A DNA stretch of 38,410 bases from Chloroflexota bacterium. Lineage in GTDB: Bacteria > Chloroflexota > Anaerolineae > Promineifilales > Promineifilaceae. The first letter of the stretch is position 1, and every line of letters begins with the position of its first letter. The notes beneath the pieces are model-generated. The model ran no database searches. It was not told where the DNA came from and saw only the letters and a program-made list of their open reading frames with translations. Of this stretch, positions 1 to 8,181 are shown piece after piece. The position numbers were made by a program, and so were the translations under genes. Location: assembly GCA_018004935.1 (NCBI GenBank), contig JAGNBF010000075.1:1-38410 (forward strand), in the 5' to 3' direction.

Positions 1-127
1 TCGCCCTACATTTTCGTAGGAGTTCCCCATGGGCCTACGGCGCACCAAGAGGGATGAAAATCTGTAGGACGATTTGGTAAATCGTCCACCGGGCGATTTG
101 CCAAATCGCCCTACATTTTCGTAGGAG
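1..127. repeat. 51-bp hairpin repeat (copy A) framed by a 22-bp direct repeat, upstream of acs
   Basis: Positions 64-114 form an imperfect inverted repeat (GTAGGACGATTTGG... pairing with ...CCAAATCGCCCTAC). It belongs to a three-copy family also seen at 4536-4586 and 13381-13431. The 22 bases at 1-22 are repeated exactly at 106-127, so two hairpin-family ends bracket this stretch. The right-hand direct repeat ends in GTAGGAG and supplies the Shine-Dalgarno sequence of the acetyl-CoA synthetase gene that starts at 135. No promoter was recognised here. Confidence 0.8.
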
Positions 128-134
128 GAACTGT

Positions 135-2168
135 ATGTCTCAACCCGTTGAAGCTTATGCGAGTGAAGCGCAAATCGCCGTCCATTGGAAAGAAGAGGAG
201 TATTTTCACCCTTCGCCAGAGTTCATCGCCCAGGCCAATATGACCGATGCCACCATTTATGATCGGTTTAGTCTGGATAATTTCCCCAATTACTGGACAG
301 AGTACGCCGATCTGCTCGATTGGTTTGAGAAATGGCACACCATTCTGGATACCAGTGACGCCCCTTCGTGGAAATGGTTTGTGGGGGGCAAGGTTAATGC
401 GTCTTACAACTGTGTGGATCGCCACCTGAAACAACATCGCAACAAGGCGGCTTTTATTTTTGTGCCGGAGCCGGAAAAAGAAGCCCATCAGGTCATCACG
501 TACCAGGAATTGTATGTGCGGGTGAACGAGACGGCGGCTCTCTTGCGGGATTTTGCCGGGCTGAAAATGGGGGATCGGGTGACGATTCATATGCCGATGG
601 TGCCGGAGTTGCCTATCACGATGCTGGCCTGTGCCCGGCTGGGGGTGATTCATTCGGTGGTGTTTGCCGGGTTTAGTGGCAAGGCGTGTGGGGAGCGGAT
701 TTCGGATTCCGGTAGCCGGGTTTTGGTGACGATGGATGCGTATTATCGCAGTGGGGCCTTGTTGGATCATCGGGAGAAGGCGGATCAGGCGGTGAACGCG
801 GCCGCGGCCGAAGGCCATCAGCTCGAAAAAGTGCTCGTCTGGCGGCGTTACCCCGGTGAATACCACACCGCCAACCCCATGGTCGAAGGGCGCGACTACT
901 TCATGGACGACCTGCTCCCCACTTACCGGGGCCAGCGCGTTGATCCCGTCGCCGTACCCGCCGAAGACCCCCTCTTCCTCATGTACACCAGTGGTACAAC
1001 CGGCCGCCCCAAAGGGTGCCAACACGGCACAGGCGGTTATCTCGCCTACGTCGCCGCCACCTCCAAAATGGTGCAAGACATCCACCCCGAAGATGTGTAC
1101 TGGTGCATGGCCGACATCGGCTGGATTACCGGTCACTCCTACATCGTCTATGGCCCGTTGGCTCTGGCGGCCACCAGTGTCCTGTTTGAAGGTGTGCCCA
1201 CTTACCCGGACGCCGGTCGGGCCTGGCGCATCGCCGAACAACTCAACGTCAACATTTTCCACACCGCTCCCACCACCATCCGCATGTTACGCAAAGCTGG
1301 CCCCGACGAACCGGCCAAATACAACTTTACCTTCAAGCACATGACCACCGTCGGCGAACCGATTGAGCCGGAAGTGTGGCGCTGGTATCACCGGGAAGTG
1401 GGCAAAGGCAAAGCAGTTATCGTGGATACCTGGTGGCAAACAGAGACTGGTGGTTTTCTCTGTACCACCATGCCCGCCCTGCAACCGATGAAACCAGGTA
1501 GTGCTGGCCCCGCCATGCCCGGCATTCACCCCATTATTTATGATGATATGGGCGAAGAAATCCCCACCGGATCAGGTATCGCGGGCAACATTTGCATTCG
1601 TAACCCCTGGCCGGGGCAGTTCCAGACCATTTGGGGCGACCGCAAACGGTATGTTTCCACCTATTACGCCCGGTATTGCAAGAACCCCAACAGCACCGAC
1701 TGGCAAGATTGGCCTTACTTCCCAGGGGATGCCTCGGTGCAGGCGCAGGATGGGTATTACCGCATTTTGGGGCGGGTGGATGATGTGATCAACGTAGCTG
1801 GACACCGGCTGGGGACGAAGGAGTTGGAGTCGGCCTGCCTGGTGGTGAACGAAATTGCCGAAGCGGCGGTGGTGCCGGTGGCCGATGAGATCAAGGGGAA
1901 AGTGCCAGATATTTATGTGGCGCTGAAGCCTGGTTTTGACGCGGATGGTGATGTGGAGAAGAAGGTTATTGACGCCATTGTGGAAAACATCGGCAAGATC
2001 GCCAAACCAAAACATGTGTATATCGTGCCGGATATGCCCAAAACGCGGTCGGGCAAGATTATGCGCCGGGTGCTGGCGGCTATCTCTAACGGGAATGATG
2101 TGGGAGATGTCACCACGTTGGCGAATCCGCAGGTGGTAGAGGATATCCGGCATATGGTGCAGGATTGA
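135..2168 (+). CDS. acs: Acetyl-CoA synthetase (AMP-forming)
   Basis: This ANL-superfamily enzyme makes acetyl-CoA from acetate, ATP and CoA through an acetyl-AMP intermediate in the cytoplasm. The 677-residue length is close to the ~650 usual for Acs. Visible motifs are the phosphate loop MYTSGTTGRPKG starting near residue 283, the substrate-pocket motif DTWWQTETGG (the Trp that limits the pocket to acetate in Salmonella Acs is present), the hinge/core GRVDDVINVAGHRLGTKE, and the C-terminal PKTRSGKIMRR with catalytic Lys641, the residue acetylated in known Acs proteins. ATG at 135 follows AGGAGG at a normal distance. An MHS transporter and a UspA protein follow on the same strand, then a CrbS-like sensor kinase, which fits acetate utilisation. 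One GCGGCCGC palindrome (798-805) encodes Ala-Ala-Ala. Codon third positions are G-rich before it and C-rich for about 900 bases after it. Confidence 0.95.
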   Translation: MSQPVEAYASEAQIAVHWKEEEYFHPSPEFIAQANMTDATIYDRFSLDNFPNYWTEYADLLDWFEKWHTILDTSDAPSWKWFVGGKVNASYNCVDRHLKQHRNKAAFIFVPEPEKEAHQVITYQELYVRVNETAALLRDFAGLKMGDRVTIHMPMVPELPITMLACARLGVIHSVVFAGFSGKACGERISDSGSRVLVTMDAYYRSGALLDHREKADQAVNAAAAEGHQLEKVLVWRRYPGEYHTANPMVEGRDYFMDDLLPTYRGQRVDPVAVPAEDPLFLMYTSGTTGRPKGCQHGTGGYLAYVAATSKMVQDIHPEDVYWCMADIGWITGHSYIVYGPLALAATSVLFEGVPTYPDAGRAWRIAEQLNVNIFHTAPTTIRMLRKAGPDEPAKYNFTFKHMTTVGEPIEPEVWRWYHREVGKGKAVIVDTWWQTETGGFLCTTMPALQPMKPGSAGPAMPGIHPIIYDDMGEEIPTGSGIAGNICIRNPWPGQFQTIWGDRKRYVSTYYARYCKNPNSTDWQDWPYFPGDASVQAQDGYYRILGRVDDVINVAGHRLGTKELESACLVVNEIAEAAVVPVADEIKGKVPDIYVALKPGFDADGDVEKKVIDAIVENIGKIAKPKHVYIVPDMPKTRSGKIMRRVLAAISNGNDVGDVTTLANPQVVEDIRHMVQD

Positions 2169-2187
2169 GAGGGATTGTGGGCAGGGG

Positions 2188-2226
2188 GAAGGGAGCAGTG
2201 AGCAGGGAGCAGTGAGCAGTGTGTTG
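2188..2226. repeat. Degenerate heptamer tandem repeat (GAGCAGT type)
   Basis: Between acs and the MFS gene the sequence runs through degenerate copies of a seven-base unit, (G)GAGCAGT. The same class recurs at 18128-18231 and, inverted, inside a gene at 20211-20275. No hairpin terminator was seen between the two genes. Confidence 0.7.
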
Positions 2227-2281
2227 AAGGGGCGAGGAACAGTGTGTTCGTCGTTATCAGTCACAAAAAGGAGATAGGAAC

Positions 2282-3664
2282 ATGGCAACAGCAGTAGCGT
2301 CGAAGGGACAGGAAGATGTTTCTGGCATTGGGAAGATCATTTTTTCCGCGGCCGCGGGCACAATGATTGAATGGTACGATTTTTACATCTATGGCAGTCT
2401 GGGTTCCATTATCGCCCCACTGTTTTACAAATCTGACACACCTCTGGGGGCGGTGATTGTCTTTCTGGCAACCTTTGCCGTCGGGTTTATCGTCCGACCT
2501 TTTGGGGCACTGGTTTTTGGCCGGGTAGGCGACCTTATTGGGCGTAAATACACCTTTTTGGTAACAATGACACTCATGGGGGTGTGTACGTTCATTGTCG
2601 GCATCTTGCCCACCTATGAGACCATCGGCGCCCTGGCCGGGATTATCCTCATCATCTTGCGTATTTTGCAGGGGTTGGCCCTCGGTGGGGAGTACGGTGG
2701 AGCCGCTACCTACATCGCCGAACATGCCCCGCACGGCAAACGAGGCTACTACACCAGCTACATCCAGATTACCGCTACCGCCGGTCTGTTCATGTCTCTG
2801 GGTGTCATCCTGCTCACCCGGCAAATCGTCGGCGAAGACGCCTTCAAACTCTGGGGCTGGCGCATCCCCTTCCTTGTCTCCATTTTGCTGGTAGGCGTTT
2901 CGCTCTACATCCGCTCATCCCTGGCCGAATCCCCCTTGTTCAACCGGCTAAAAGCCAAAGGGGCCGTCTCCAAAAATCCCCTGAAGGAAAGTTTTGGTAA
3001 TCCTTACAACCGCCGTTGGGTTATTCTGGCCTTGTTCGGGGCGACAATGGGGCAGGGTGTGGTCTGGTATACCGGTCAATTCTTTGCTTTGTATTACCTG
3101 CAAGCGATTTACAAAGTATCCCTGGTTCACTCTAACCTCATTGTTGGTATTGCCATCCTGTTGGCTACCCCACTCTTTATCGTCACCGGCGCTTTGTCTG
3201 ACCGTATTGGCCGTAAGCCCATTATGCTGACGGGTATGCTCCTGGCTGTTCTGACCTATATCCCGATTTATTCGGCTATGGGTAATTACAGCCCGTTCTT
3301 ACGGGACGCGGCTGGGGCTATCACCGAAAATGCTAACCCTAACTATAGTCCGTTTATGTTGGGTATCCTGATCTTTATTCAGGTAGTTTATGTGACGATG
3401 GTCTATGGGCCGATTGCCGCCTTCCTGGTGGAACTGTTCCCCACCAAGATTCGCTATACCTCGATGTCATTACCCTACCATCTGGGGAATGGGGTGTTTG
3501 GGGGTTTAGTGCCGTTGATTGGCCTGAAATTGATTGAAACGACAGGTAACCATCTGGCTGGTTTGTATTATCCTATAGGCGTAGCGGCTGTCTGTTTTAT
3601 CGTCGGATTGGTTTTTGTTAAAGAAACCAACCAGGTAGATATTGCGGCTGATAGCAACCAATAA
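2282..3664 (+). CDS. MFS transporter, metabolite:H+ symporter (MHS) family
   Basis: A 460-residue integral membrane protein with about 12 hydrophobic segments. The N-terminal GTMIEWYDFYIYGS is diagnostic of the MHS branch of the major facilitator superfamily (relatives of ProP, ShiA and KgtP), and GRVGDLIGRKY and SDRIGRKP are the two loop-2/loop-8 MFS signatures. These carriers import small organic acids or zwitterions with protons. Substrate cannot be read from sequence. Its place right after acs suggests acetate or another short-chain monocarboxylate (inference). ATG at 2282 follows AAGGAG. One GCGGCCGC site at 2348 encodes Ala-Ala-Ala at the start of the first helix. It probably forms one transcription unit with acs and the following UspA gene. 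Confidence 0.9.
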   Translation: MATAVASKGQEDVSGIGKIIFSAAAGTMIEWYDFYIYGSLGSIIAPLFYKSDTPLGAVIVFLATFAVGFIVRPFGALVFGRVGDLIGRKYTFLVTMTLMGVCTFIVGILPTYETIGALAGIILIILRILQGLALGGEYGGAATYIAEHAPHGKRGYYTSYIQITATAGLFMSLGVILLTRQIVGEDAFKLWGWRIPFLVSILLVGVSLYIRSSLAESPLFNRLKAKGAVSKNPLKESFGNPYNRRWVILALFGATMGQGVVWYTGQFFALYYLQAIYKVSLVHSNLIVGIAILLATPLFIVTGALSDRIGRKPIMLTGMLLAVLTYIPIYSAMGNYSPFLRDAAGAITENANPNYSPFMLGILIFIQVVYVTMVYGPIAAFLVELFPTKIRYTSMSLPYHLGNGVFGGLVPLIGLKLIETTGNHLAGLYYPIGVAAVCFIVGLVFVKETNQVDIAADSNQ

Positions 3665-3697
3665 TGGCCTGTTTGATACAGGTAAGGAGTTAATAAC

Positions 3698-4141
3698 ATG
3701 TACAAGAAAATTCTTGTCCCGCTAGATGGCTCACCGTTGGCTGAAGCGGTACTCCCCCACGCTCAGGCTCTGGCACAATCGGAGGGAGCAGAACTGGTTC
3801 TTTTGCGCGTGGCGGTAGATCCCGGAGCCGAATTTGCCTTCGCTGATCCGGCCCTGGCCGCCGGTATCATTCAAGAGATGGAAGAGGAAACAAAGGCATA
3901 CATGGCTGGGATTGCCGCCAGAATGAAAGAGGCTGGTTATTTGGCTTCTACGATGATGCGGGAAGGGCCGATTGCTGAGACCATCCTGGCTGTCGCTGAG
4001 GAGACTCAGGCGGATGTGATTGCTATGTCCACACATGGGCGTTCCGGGCTGAGTCGCTGGCTGATGGGTAGCATTGCTGACCGGGTGGTGAAGCATTCTC
4101 ATGTGCCGGTGATGGTGATTCGGCCACAGAATGGGAAGTAA
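3698..4141 (+). CDS. Universal stress protein, UspA family
   Basis: A single-domain, 147-residue cytoplasmic Usp protein. It begins KILVPLDGSPLAE and ends with the ATP-binding signature G-R-S-G-L then nine residues then G-S (GRSGLSRWLMGSIADRVVKHS), so it belongs to the nucleotide-binding branch. ATG at 3698 is preceded by TAAGGAG. It lies 33 bases after the MFS stop and is probably co-transcribed with it. Usp genes often sit next to transporters, but the specific role here is unknown. The gene contains no GCGGCCGC site. Confidence 0.92.
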   Translation: MYKKILVPLDGSPLAEAVLPHAQALAQSEGAELVLLRVAVDPGAEFAFADPALAAGIIQEMEEETKAYMAGIAARMKEAGYLASTMMREGPIAETILAVAEETQADVIAMSTHGRSGLSRWLMGSIADRVVKHSHVPVMVIRPQNGK

Positions 4142-4364
4142 GGTGGGATTAACGATTTAGGATTTACGATTTACGATTGGGGGTATTACAGCCCATCTGG
4201 CTCGCTGGGGGAAACTCTGGAGAGTTGCGTTGGCAGTTGCCCCGGAGTCTCTCTGGCAGAAATATCGTTTTCAAGAAAAAGATTTTGGCTGTACGGGCTA
4301 CCCTCATGGTTGCCCTCTCGTAGCAGGGCAGGCACAAGGCCAGCCCGTACCCAAAATCATAATC

Positions 4365-4478
4365 GGGTCTTTGGGATTTCAGGGGTTGACACCATCTGTA
4401 GGGGCAACCCTTGTGGTTGCCCTCGACGGGCACAAGGCCAGCCCCTACATGTAGCCACACCCCGCGAATTCCGAAAGA
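4365..4478 (+). repeat. ~115-bp interspersed element, copy 1
   Basis: It runs from GGGTCTTTGGGATTTC to CGCGAATTCCGAAAGA. The reverse complement of 31155-31275 matches it almost base for base, with few substitutions and short indels. Inside is a hairpin in which GTAGGGGCAACC... (from about 4398) pairs with ...GGCCAGCCCCTAC (to about 4447). No open reading frame of note lies in it. Confidence 0.8.
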
Positions 4479-4535
4479 ACCTCATTATCTTAAACTGGCG
4501 TGGTTCAAAAGTCGGCAAACGGTGCTTAACAGTTT

Positions 4536-4586
4536 GTAGGGCGATTTGGTAAATCGCCCACGAGACGATTTACCAAATCGTCCTAC
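4536..4586. repeat. 51-bp hairpin repeat, copy B
   Basis: GTAGGGCGATTTGGTAAATC... pairs with ...ACCAAATCGTCCTAC. It has the same length and layout as the copies at 64-114 and 13381-13431. The right flank (TTTGTAAAGCTGACCTGAACC) is shared with the 13381 copy, so the mobile or amplified unit is longer than the hairpin. Confidence 0.85.
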
Positions 4587-4653
4587 AAATTTGTAAAGCT
4601 GACCTGAACCATGCCCTTAAACTCTATAGCACCTGAATCGTTACAACTGATGT

Positions 4654-4690
4654 AAAATGAGTGGCGCAACATCGTGCCACTCATTTTTGT
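4654..4690. terminator. Intrinsic (probably bidirectional) terminator
   Basis: A perfect 12-bp stem (AAAATGAGTGGC at 4654-4665 with GCCACTCATTTT at 4676-4687) with a 10-base loop, flanked by A and T runs, is followed by TTTTTGTTTT. It separates the acs-MFS-usp unit from the sensor-kinase unit. Confidence 0.85.
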
Positions 4691-4761
4691 TTTCTGGGCC
4701 AGGTGAGGGTCTAAAAATAAGTCCCACACACCAATACACCATATACCAATAACCTTTTCCT

Positions 4762-4959
4762 ATGAACCAACCTACTCCTAAAGAACGTCGGCTGATTGTG
4801 CTTTTTTTGTTGGGTGTTTTGTTGTTGAACTTCCCGATTATGGCCCTGTTTAGCCGGGAGACGTTGCTGGCGGGAGTTCCGGTGTTGTATTGGTATCTGT
4901 TGGGGGTGTGGGGGGGGCTGATTGGGTTGATGGTGTGGGTGGTGGAGCGGCGGAAGTAG
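4762..4959 (+). CDS. Small two-helix membrane protein preceding a CbrA/CrbS-type kinase (CbrX-like)
   Basis: A 65-residue protein with a charged N terminus (PTPKERR), a hydrophobic segment at about residues 12-30, a short loop (SRETLLAG), a second segment at about 40-59, and a basic end (ERRK). Small proteins of this shape are commonly encoded just upstream of fused sodium:solute-symporter/histidine kinases; CbrX of Pseudomonas is the named example I recall. The kinase gene begins 105 bases downstream on the same strand. No strong Shine-Dalgarno is visible before ATG 4762. It may be a symporter-domain partner (inference from position). Confidence 0.7.
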   Translation: MNQPTPKERRLIVLFLLGVLLLNFPIMALFSRETLLAGVPVLYWYLLGVWGGLIGLMVWVVERRK

Positions 4960-4962
4960 GGA

Positions 4963-5050
4963 AGTGTATTGGTGTATTGGTGTATTAGTGTATTGGTTAT
5001 TGGGAAGTGATGTGGCAGTGGGTGTCAATCGTAAATCGTAAATCGTAAAT
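4963..5050. repeat. Two tandem short-repeat tracts (GTGTATTG octamer; CGTAAAT heptamer)
   Basis: Positions 4963-5004 repeat GTGTATTG/GGTTATT units, and 5026-5050 contains three perfect CGTAAAT heptamers. They fill the gap between the small membrane protein and the sensor kinase. The GTGTATTG class returns at 13310-13369 and 15782-15850. Confidence 0.8.
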
Positions 5051-5064
5051 GCAGGAACGGTGAG

Positions 5065-7806
5065 GTGGTGATGCTGGACGGGTGGGCGATTTTGTTGGTG
5101 TCGTTGGGGTATATTGGTCTGCTGTTTGCCATTGCTTATTATGGGGACAGGCAGGCGGAACGCGGCCGCAGTCTCATCCGCAACCCCTATGTTTACGCCC
5201 TCTCCCTGGCCGTTTATTGCACCGCCTGGACGTTTTATGGCAGTGTGGGGCGGGCCGCCCAGACCGGCATCGGTTTTTTACCTATTTATCTGGGGCCAAC
5301 CTTGCTGGCCGCTCTGTGGTGGACAATTCTGCGCAAGGTGATCCGCATCTGTAAAACGAACCGGCTCACCTCCATTGCCGACTTTATTGGCTCACGATAT
5401 GGCAAAAGTGCGCCCCTGGCCGGATTGGTCACGGTGATCGCTGTATTTGGGGTTATCCCTTACATCTCCCTGCAACTGAAAGCGGTGGCTATTAGTTTTA
5501 ATGTGCTGTGGAAATATCCGGACATCGCGGCCGCGAACCAATCCCACACTATCCCCCTCTTCAACGACAACGCCTTTTACATCGCCCTGCTCCTGGCTGT
5601 CTTCGCCATTCTCTTTGGCACCCGCCACATTGACACCACCGAACACCACGAAGGGCTGGTTGTCGCCATTGCTTTCGAATCCGTCGTCAAACTCATCGCC
5701 TTTTTGGCCGTGGGCATCTTCATCACCTACAACCTCTATCATGGTTTCAGCGGTGTTTTTACCCAGGCGCGAACCGTGCCCCAACTCAGCACCCTATTTA
5801 CCATGCAGGAGAGCTACACCGATTGGTTTAGCCTCATCACCCTCTCCATGATGGCCATCCTGTTTTTACCCCGCCAGTTCCAGATGGCGGTGGTAGAAAA
5901 TGGCGACGAAGAACATCTTAACAAGGCGGTCTGGCTTTTTCCCCTGTACCTGCTGGCAATTAACCTGTTCGTTCTGCCCATCGCCTTTGGCGGCATTTTG
6001 CACTTTCCCCAGGGCAACGTAGACCCCGATACTTTCGTCCTGGCTGTACCGCTGGCCGAAGGGCAATATTGGCTGGCCCTGTTAGTGTTTATCGGGGGTC
6101 TGTCGGCGGCGACAAGCATGGTCATTGTGGATACCGTGGCCCTGACGACGATGGTGTCCAATGATTTGATCATCCCTGCCCTGTTGCGCTGGCCCCGCTT
6201 TGGTCTGGCGCAACGGAGTGATCTGAGTGGCGTCATTTTGACGGTGCGCCGGTTAGCCATCATTGTCATCCTTATTTTAGGCTATCTCTATTTTCGCTTT
6301 ACTGGGGAAACCCTGTCTCTGGTTTCGATTGGTCTGATCTCTTTTGCCGCCGTCGCCCAGTTTGCCCCGGCTTTTTTGGGGGGAATGTATTGGAAAGGGG
6401 GAACGAATCGGGGGGCATTTGTGGGACTCATCGCCGGGTTTATCGTCTGGGCGTACACGTTACCCCTGCCGTCGTTGGTGGAAGCGGCAGGATTACCCCG
6501 TGCTTTTATTGACCAGGGGCTGTTTGGCCTGAGTTTGCTAAAACCTTATGAACTGTTGGGGCTGACCGGGCTGAATCCGATTACGAATGCCTTGTTTTGG
6601 AGTATGTTGGTGAATGTGGGCGGGTATGTGGGGGTGTCGCTGTTGGGGCAACCAACGGCCCTGGAGCATAGCCAGGCGATTGTGTTTGTGGATGCGTTTA
6701 AGCCGGGTGAGGGGAGTGAAGGGGGGCGGTTTTGGCGCGGCCGCGCTTCCGTTTCTGCGCTCCAATCCCTGCTGGGCCGGTTCCTGGGCGATGGCCCCTA
6801 CGCTACCATCTTCCACGACTACAGCCAACGACACGGCCCCCAGGCCGACGCCAGTCTGGTTAATTACGTCGAAAAACAGCTATCCGGAGCCATTGGTGCC
6901 GCCTCGGCCCGCGTGATGGTCGCTTCTGTGGTCAACGAGGAACCCTTGAGCATGTCCGAGGTCATGAACATTCTCGATGAAACCTCCCAGGCGATTGCTT
7001 ATAGCCGCCAACTGGAAGAAAAATCGGCCGAACTAGAAGCGGCCACGGCGGAGTTACGCGCCGCTAATGAGCGGTTACGTGAGTTAGACCGGCTCAAAGA
7101 TGATTTCATGTCCACCGTCACCCACGAATTACGCACACCCCTCACCTCCATCCGGGCCTTTGCCGAGATTTTGTCCGACAATCCCGACCTATCCGCAGAG
7201 CAACGGCAACAGTTCACCCACATCATCCTCAAAGAAAGTGAACGGCTGACTCGGCTCATCAACAACGTGTTGGATTTAGCCAAGATGGAAGCGGGTAAAA
7301 TGGCCTGGCAGATAACAGCCGTAGATTTGCATGGGGCGGTACAAGAAGCCCTACGCACCACCGAAACCCTGTTCCGGGAGAAGAAGATTCACCTGGAAGT
7401 GAATGAGCCTCACGCCTTGCCCCTGGTTATGATTGACCGGGATCGGATCATCCAGGTGTTGCTGAATTTGCTGGCGAATGCAATTAAGTTTTGTGCTCCG
7501 GAGCAGGGGCAGGTGAAAATCTGTTTGGGGGTGGATAAGCGGCAGGTACGGCTAGATATTAGTGACAATGGCCCCGGTATTGCTGTGAAGGATCAAGAAG
7601 CGATATTTGAAAAGTTTCACCAGGTGGGGGATATGCTGACGGCCAAACCACAAGGCACAGGGCTGGGATTGCCCATTTGTCGGCAGATTATCAGCCATTT
7701 TGGGGGGCGGTTGTGGGTAGAGAGCCAGCCGGGGTACGGGGCGACCTTCTCATTTACGTTGCCTTATGTGCCGGATGATGTCACGGATAGCAAGGAACAC
7801 GAATAG
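5065..7806 (+). CDS. Sodium:solute symporter-histidine kinase fusion (CbrA/CrbS type)
   Basis: A 913-residue membrane sensor. Residues about 1-530 form a 12-13-helix SLC5/SSS domain. Residues about 550-640 resemble the STAC linker found between SLC5 and kinase modules. A short coiled coil (EEKSAELEAATAELRAANERLRELD) leads into HisKA with phospho-acceptor His687 (TVTHELRTPL). The HATPase domain has the N box (NLLANAIKF), DNGPGI, and [11 protein letters not shown]. No PAS domain is evident. GTG 5065 (AGGA at 5053-5056) and ATG 5071 are both possible starts. In Vibrio and Pseudomonas the homologous CrbS with CrbR switches on acs. Here acs lies 2.9 kb upstream, so an acetate-sensing role is likely but inferred. 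A stand-alone receiver follows after 3 bases. Palindromes lie at 5162, 5527 and 6737, and the skew switch is especially clear at each. Confidence 0.9.
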   Translation: MVMLDGWAILLVSLGYIGLLFAIAYYGDRQAERGRSLIRNPYVYALSLAVYCTAWTFYGSVGRAAQTGIGFLPIYLGPTLLAALWWTILRKVIRICKTNRLTSIADFIGSRYGKSAPLAGLVTVIAVFGVIPYISLQLKAVAISFNVLWKYPDIAAANQSHTIPLFNDNAFYIALLLAVFAILFGTRHIDTTEHHEGLVVAIAFESVVKLIAFLAVGIFITYNLYHGFSGVFTQARTVPQLSTLFTMQESYTDWFSLITLSMMAILFLPRQFQMAVVENGDEEHLNKAVWLFPLYLLAINLFVLPIAFGGILHFPQGNVDPDTFVLAVPLAEGQYWLALLVFIGGLSAATSMVIVDTVALTTMVSNDLIIPALLRWPRFGLAQRSDLSGVILTVRRLAIIVILILGYLYFRFTGETLSLVSIGLISFAAVAQFAPAFLGGMYWKGGTNRGAFVGLIAGFIVWAYTLPLPSLVEAAGLPRAFIDQGLFGLSLLKPYELLGLTGLNPITNALFWSMLVNVGGYVGVSLLGQPTALEHSQAIVFVDAFKPGEGSEGGRFWRGRASVSALQSLLGRFLGDGPYATIFHDYSQRHGPQADASLVNYVEKQLSGAIGAASARVMVASVVNEEPLSMSEVMNILDETSQAIAYSRQLEEKSAELEAATAELRAANERLRELDRLKDDFMSTVTHELRTPLTSIRAFAEILSDNPDLSAEQRQQFTHIILKESERLTRLINNVLDLAKMEAGKMAWQITAVDLHGAVQEALRTTETLFREKKIHLEVNEPHALPLVMIDRDRIIQVLLNLLANAIKFCAPEQGQVKICLGVDKRQVRLDISDNGPGIAVKDQEAIFEKFHQVGDMLTAKPQGTGLGLPICRQIISHFGGRLWVESQPGYGATFSFTLPYVPDDVTDSKEHE

Positions 7807-7809
7807 ACC

Positions 7810-8181
7810 ATGAGCAAAAAAGTGTTGATTGCCGACGATGAAGAGAATATCGTCATTTCGCTGGAGTTTCTGTTTAAACAGGCTGGTTATGAATTGCAGA
7901 TCGCCCGCAATGGGGCGGAAGTGTTGAGCCTTGTCGAGATATTTCGGCCTGATTTGGTCTTGCTGGATGTGATGATGCCGCAAATCAATGGGTTTGAGGT
8001 GTGCCGCCGCATTCGTCAAAATTCAGCGTATCAGGCGGTTAAAATTATGATGTTGACAGCCAAAGGGCGTGAAGTAGAGATCGCAAAAGGGTTGGCCCTG
8101 GGCGCGAATGCGTATGTGGTGAAGCCGTTTTCGACCAAAGAGTTGATGGCGGAAGTGAAACAGTTATTGGAGCAGGCATGA
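7810..8181 (+). CDS. Stand-alone response-regulator receiver (CheY-like)
   Basis: A 123-residue receiver with acidic pair DD(9-10), phospho-acceptor Asp53 (LLDVMMP), Thr/Ser-type switch in MLTAK, and Lys in VVKPF. It has no output domain, unlike CrbR/CbrB, which carry DNA-binding domains. ATG 7810 is 3 bases after the kinase stop, so it is the likely phospho-target of the symporter-kinase. Its stop overlaps the next start (ATGA at 8178-8181), which implies translational coupling with the PAS/pseudo-kinase protein. It may act by binding that protein (inference). Confidence 0.93.
   Translation: MSKKVLIADDEENIVISLEFLFKQAGYELQIARNGAEVLSLVEIFRPDLVLLDVMMPQINGFEVCRRIRQNSAYQAVKIMMLTAKGREVEIAKGLALGANAYVVKPFSTKELMAEVKQLLEQA

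Larger units (their letters stand above)
4142..4653. repeat. Repeat-filled intergenic region after the usp gene
   Basis: This stretch has no credible gene. In order it holds a heptamer array (4151-4180, unit ACGATTT); a hairpin-like inverted repeat at about 4290-4350 (GTACGGGCTACC... with ...CAGCCCGTAC); the roughly 115-bp element at 4365-4478, whose inverted copy lies at 31155-31275; and copy B of the 51-bp hairpin family at 4536-4586, flanked by a weak outer inverted pair (GGCGTGGTTCA near 4498 and TGAACCATGCC near 4605). The motif CTGAANNNTTAC occurs at 4633-4644. Confidence 0.75.

Noticed and set aside
111-1262. Long - strand ORF (383 codons) opposite acs
   Set aside because: It is the mirror of a strong acs coding frame, with low-complexity His/Gly/Pro-rich translation, no motif and no ribosome site.
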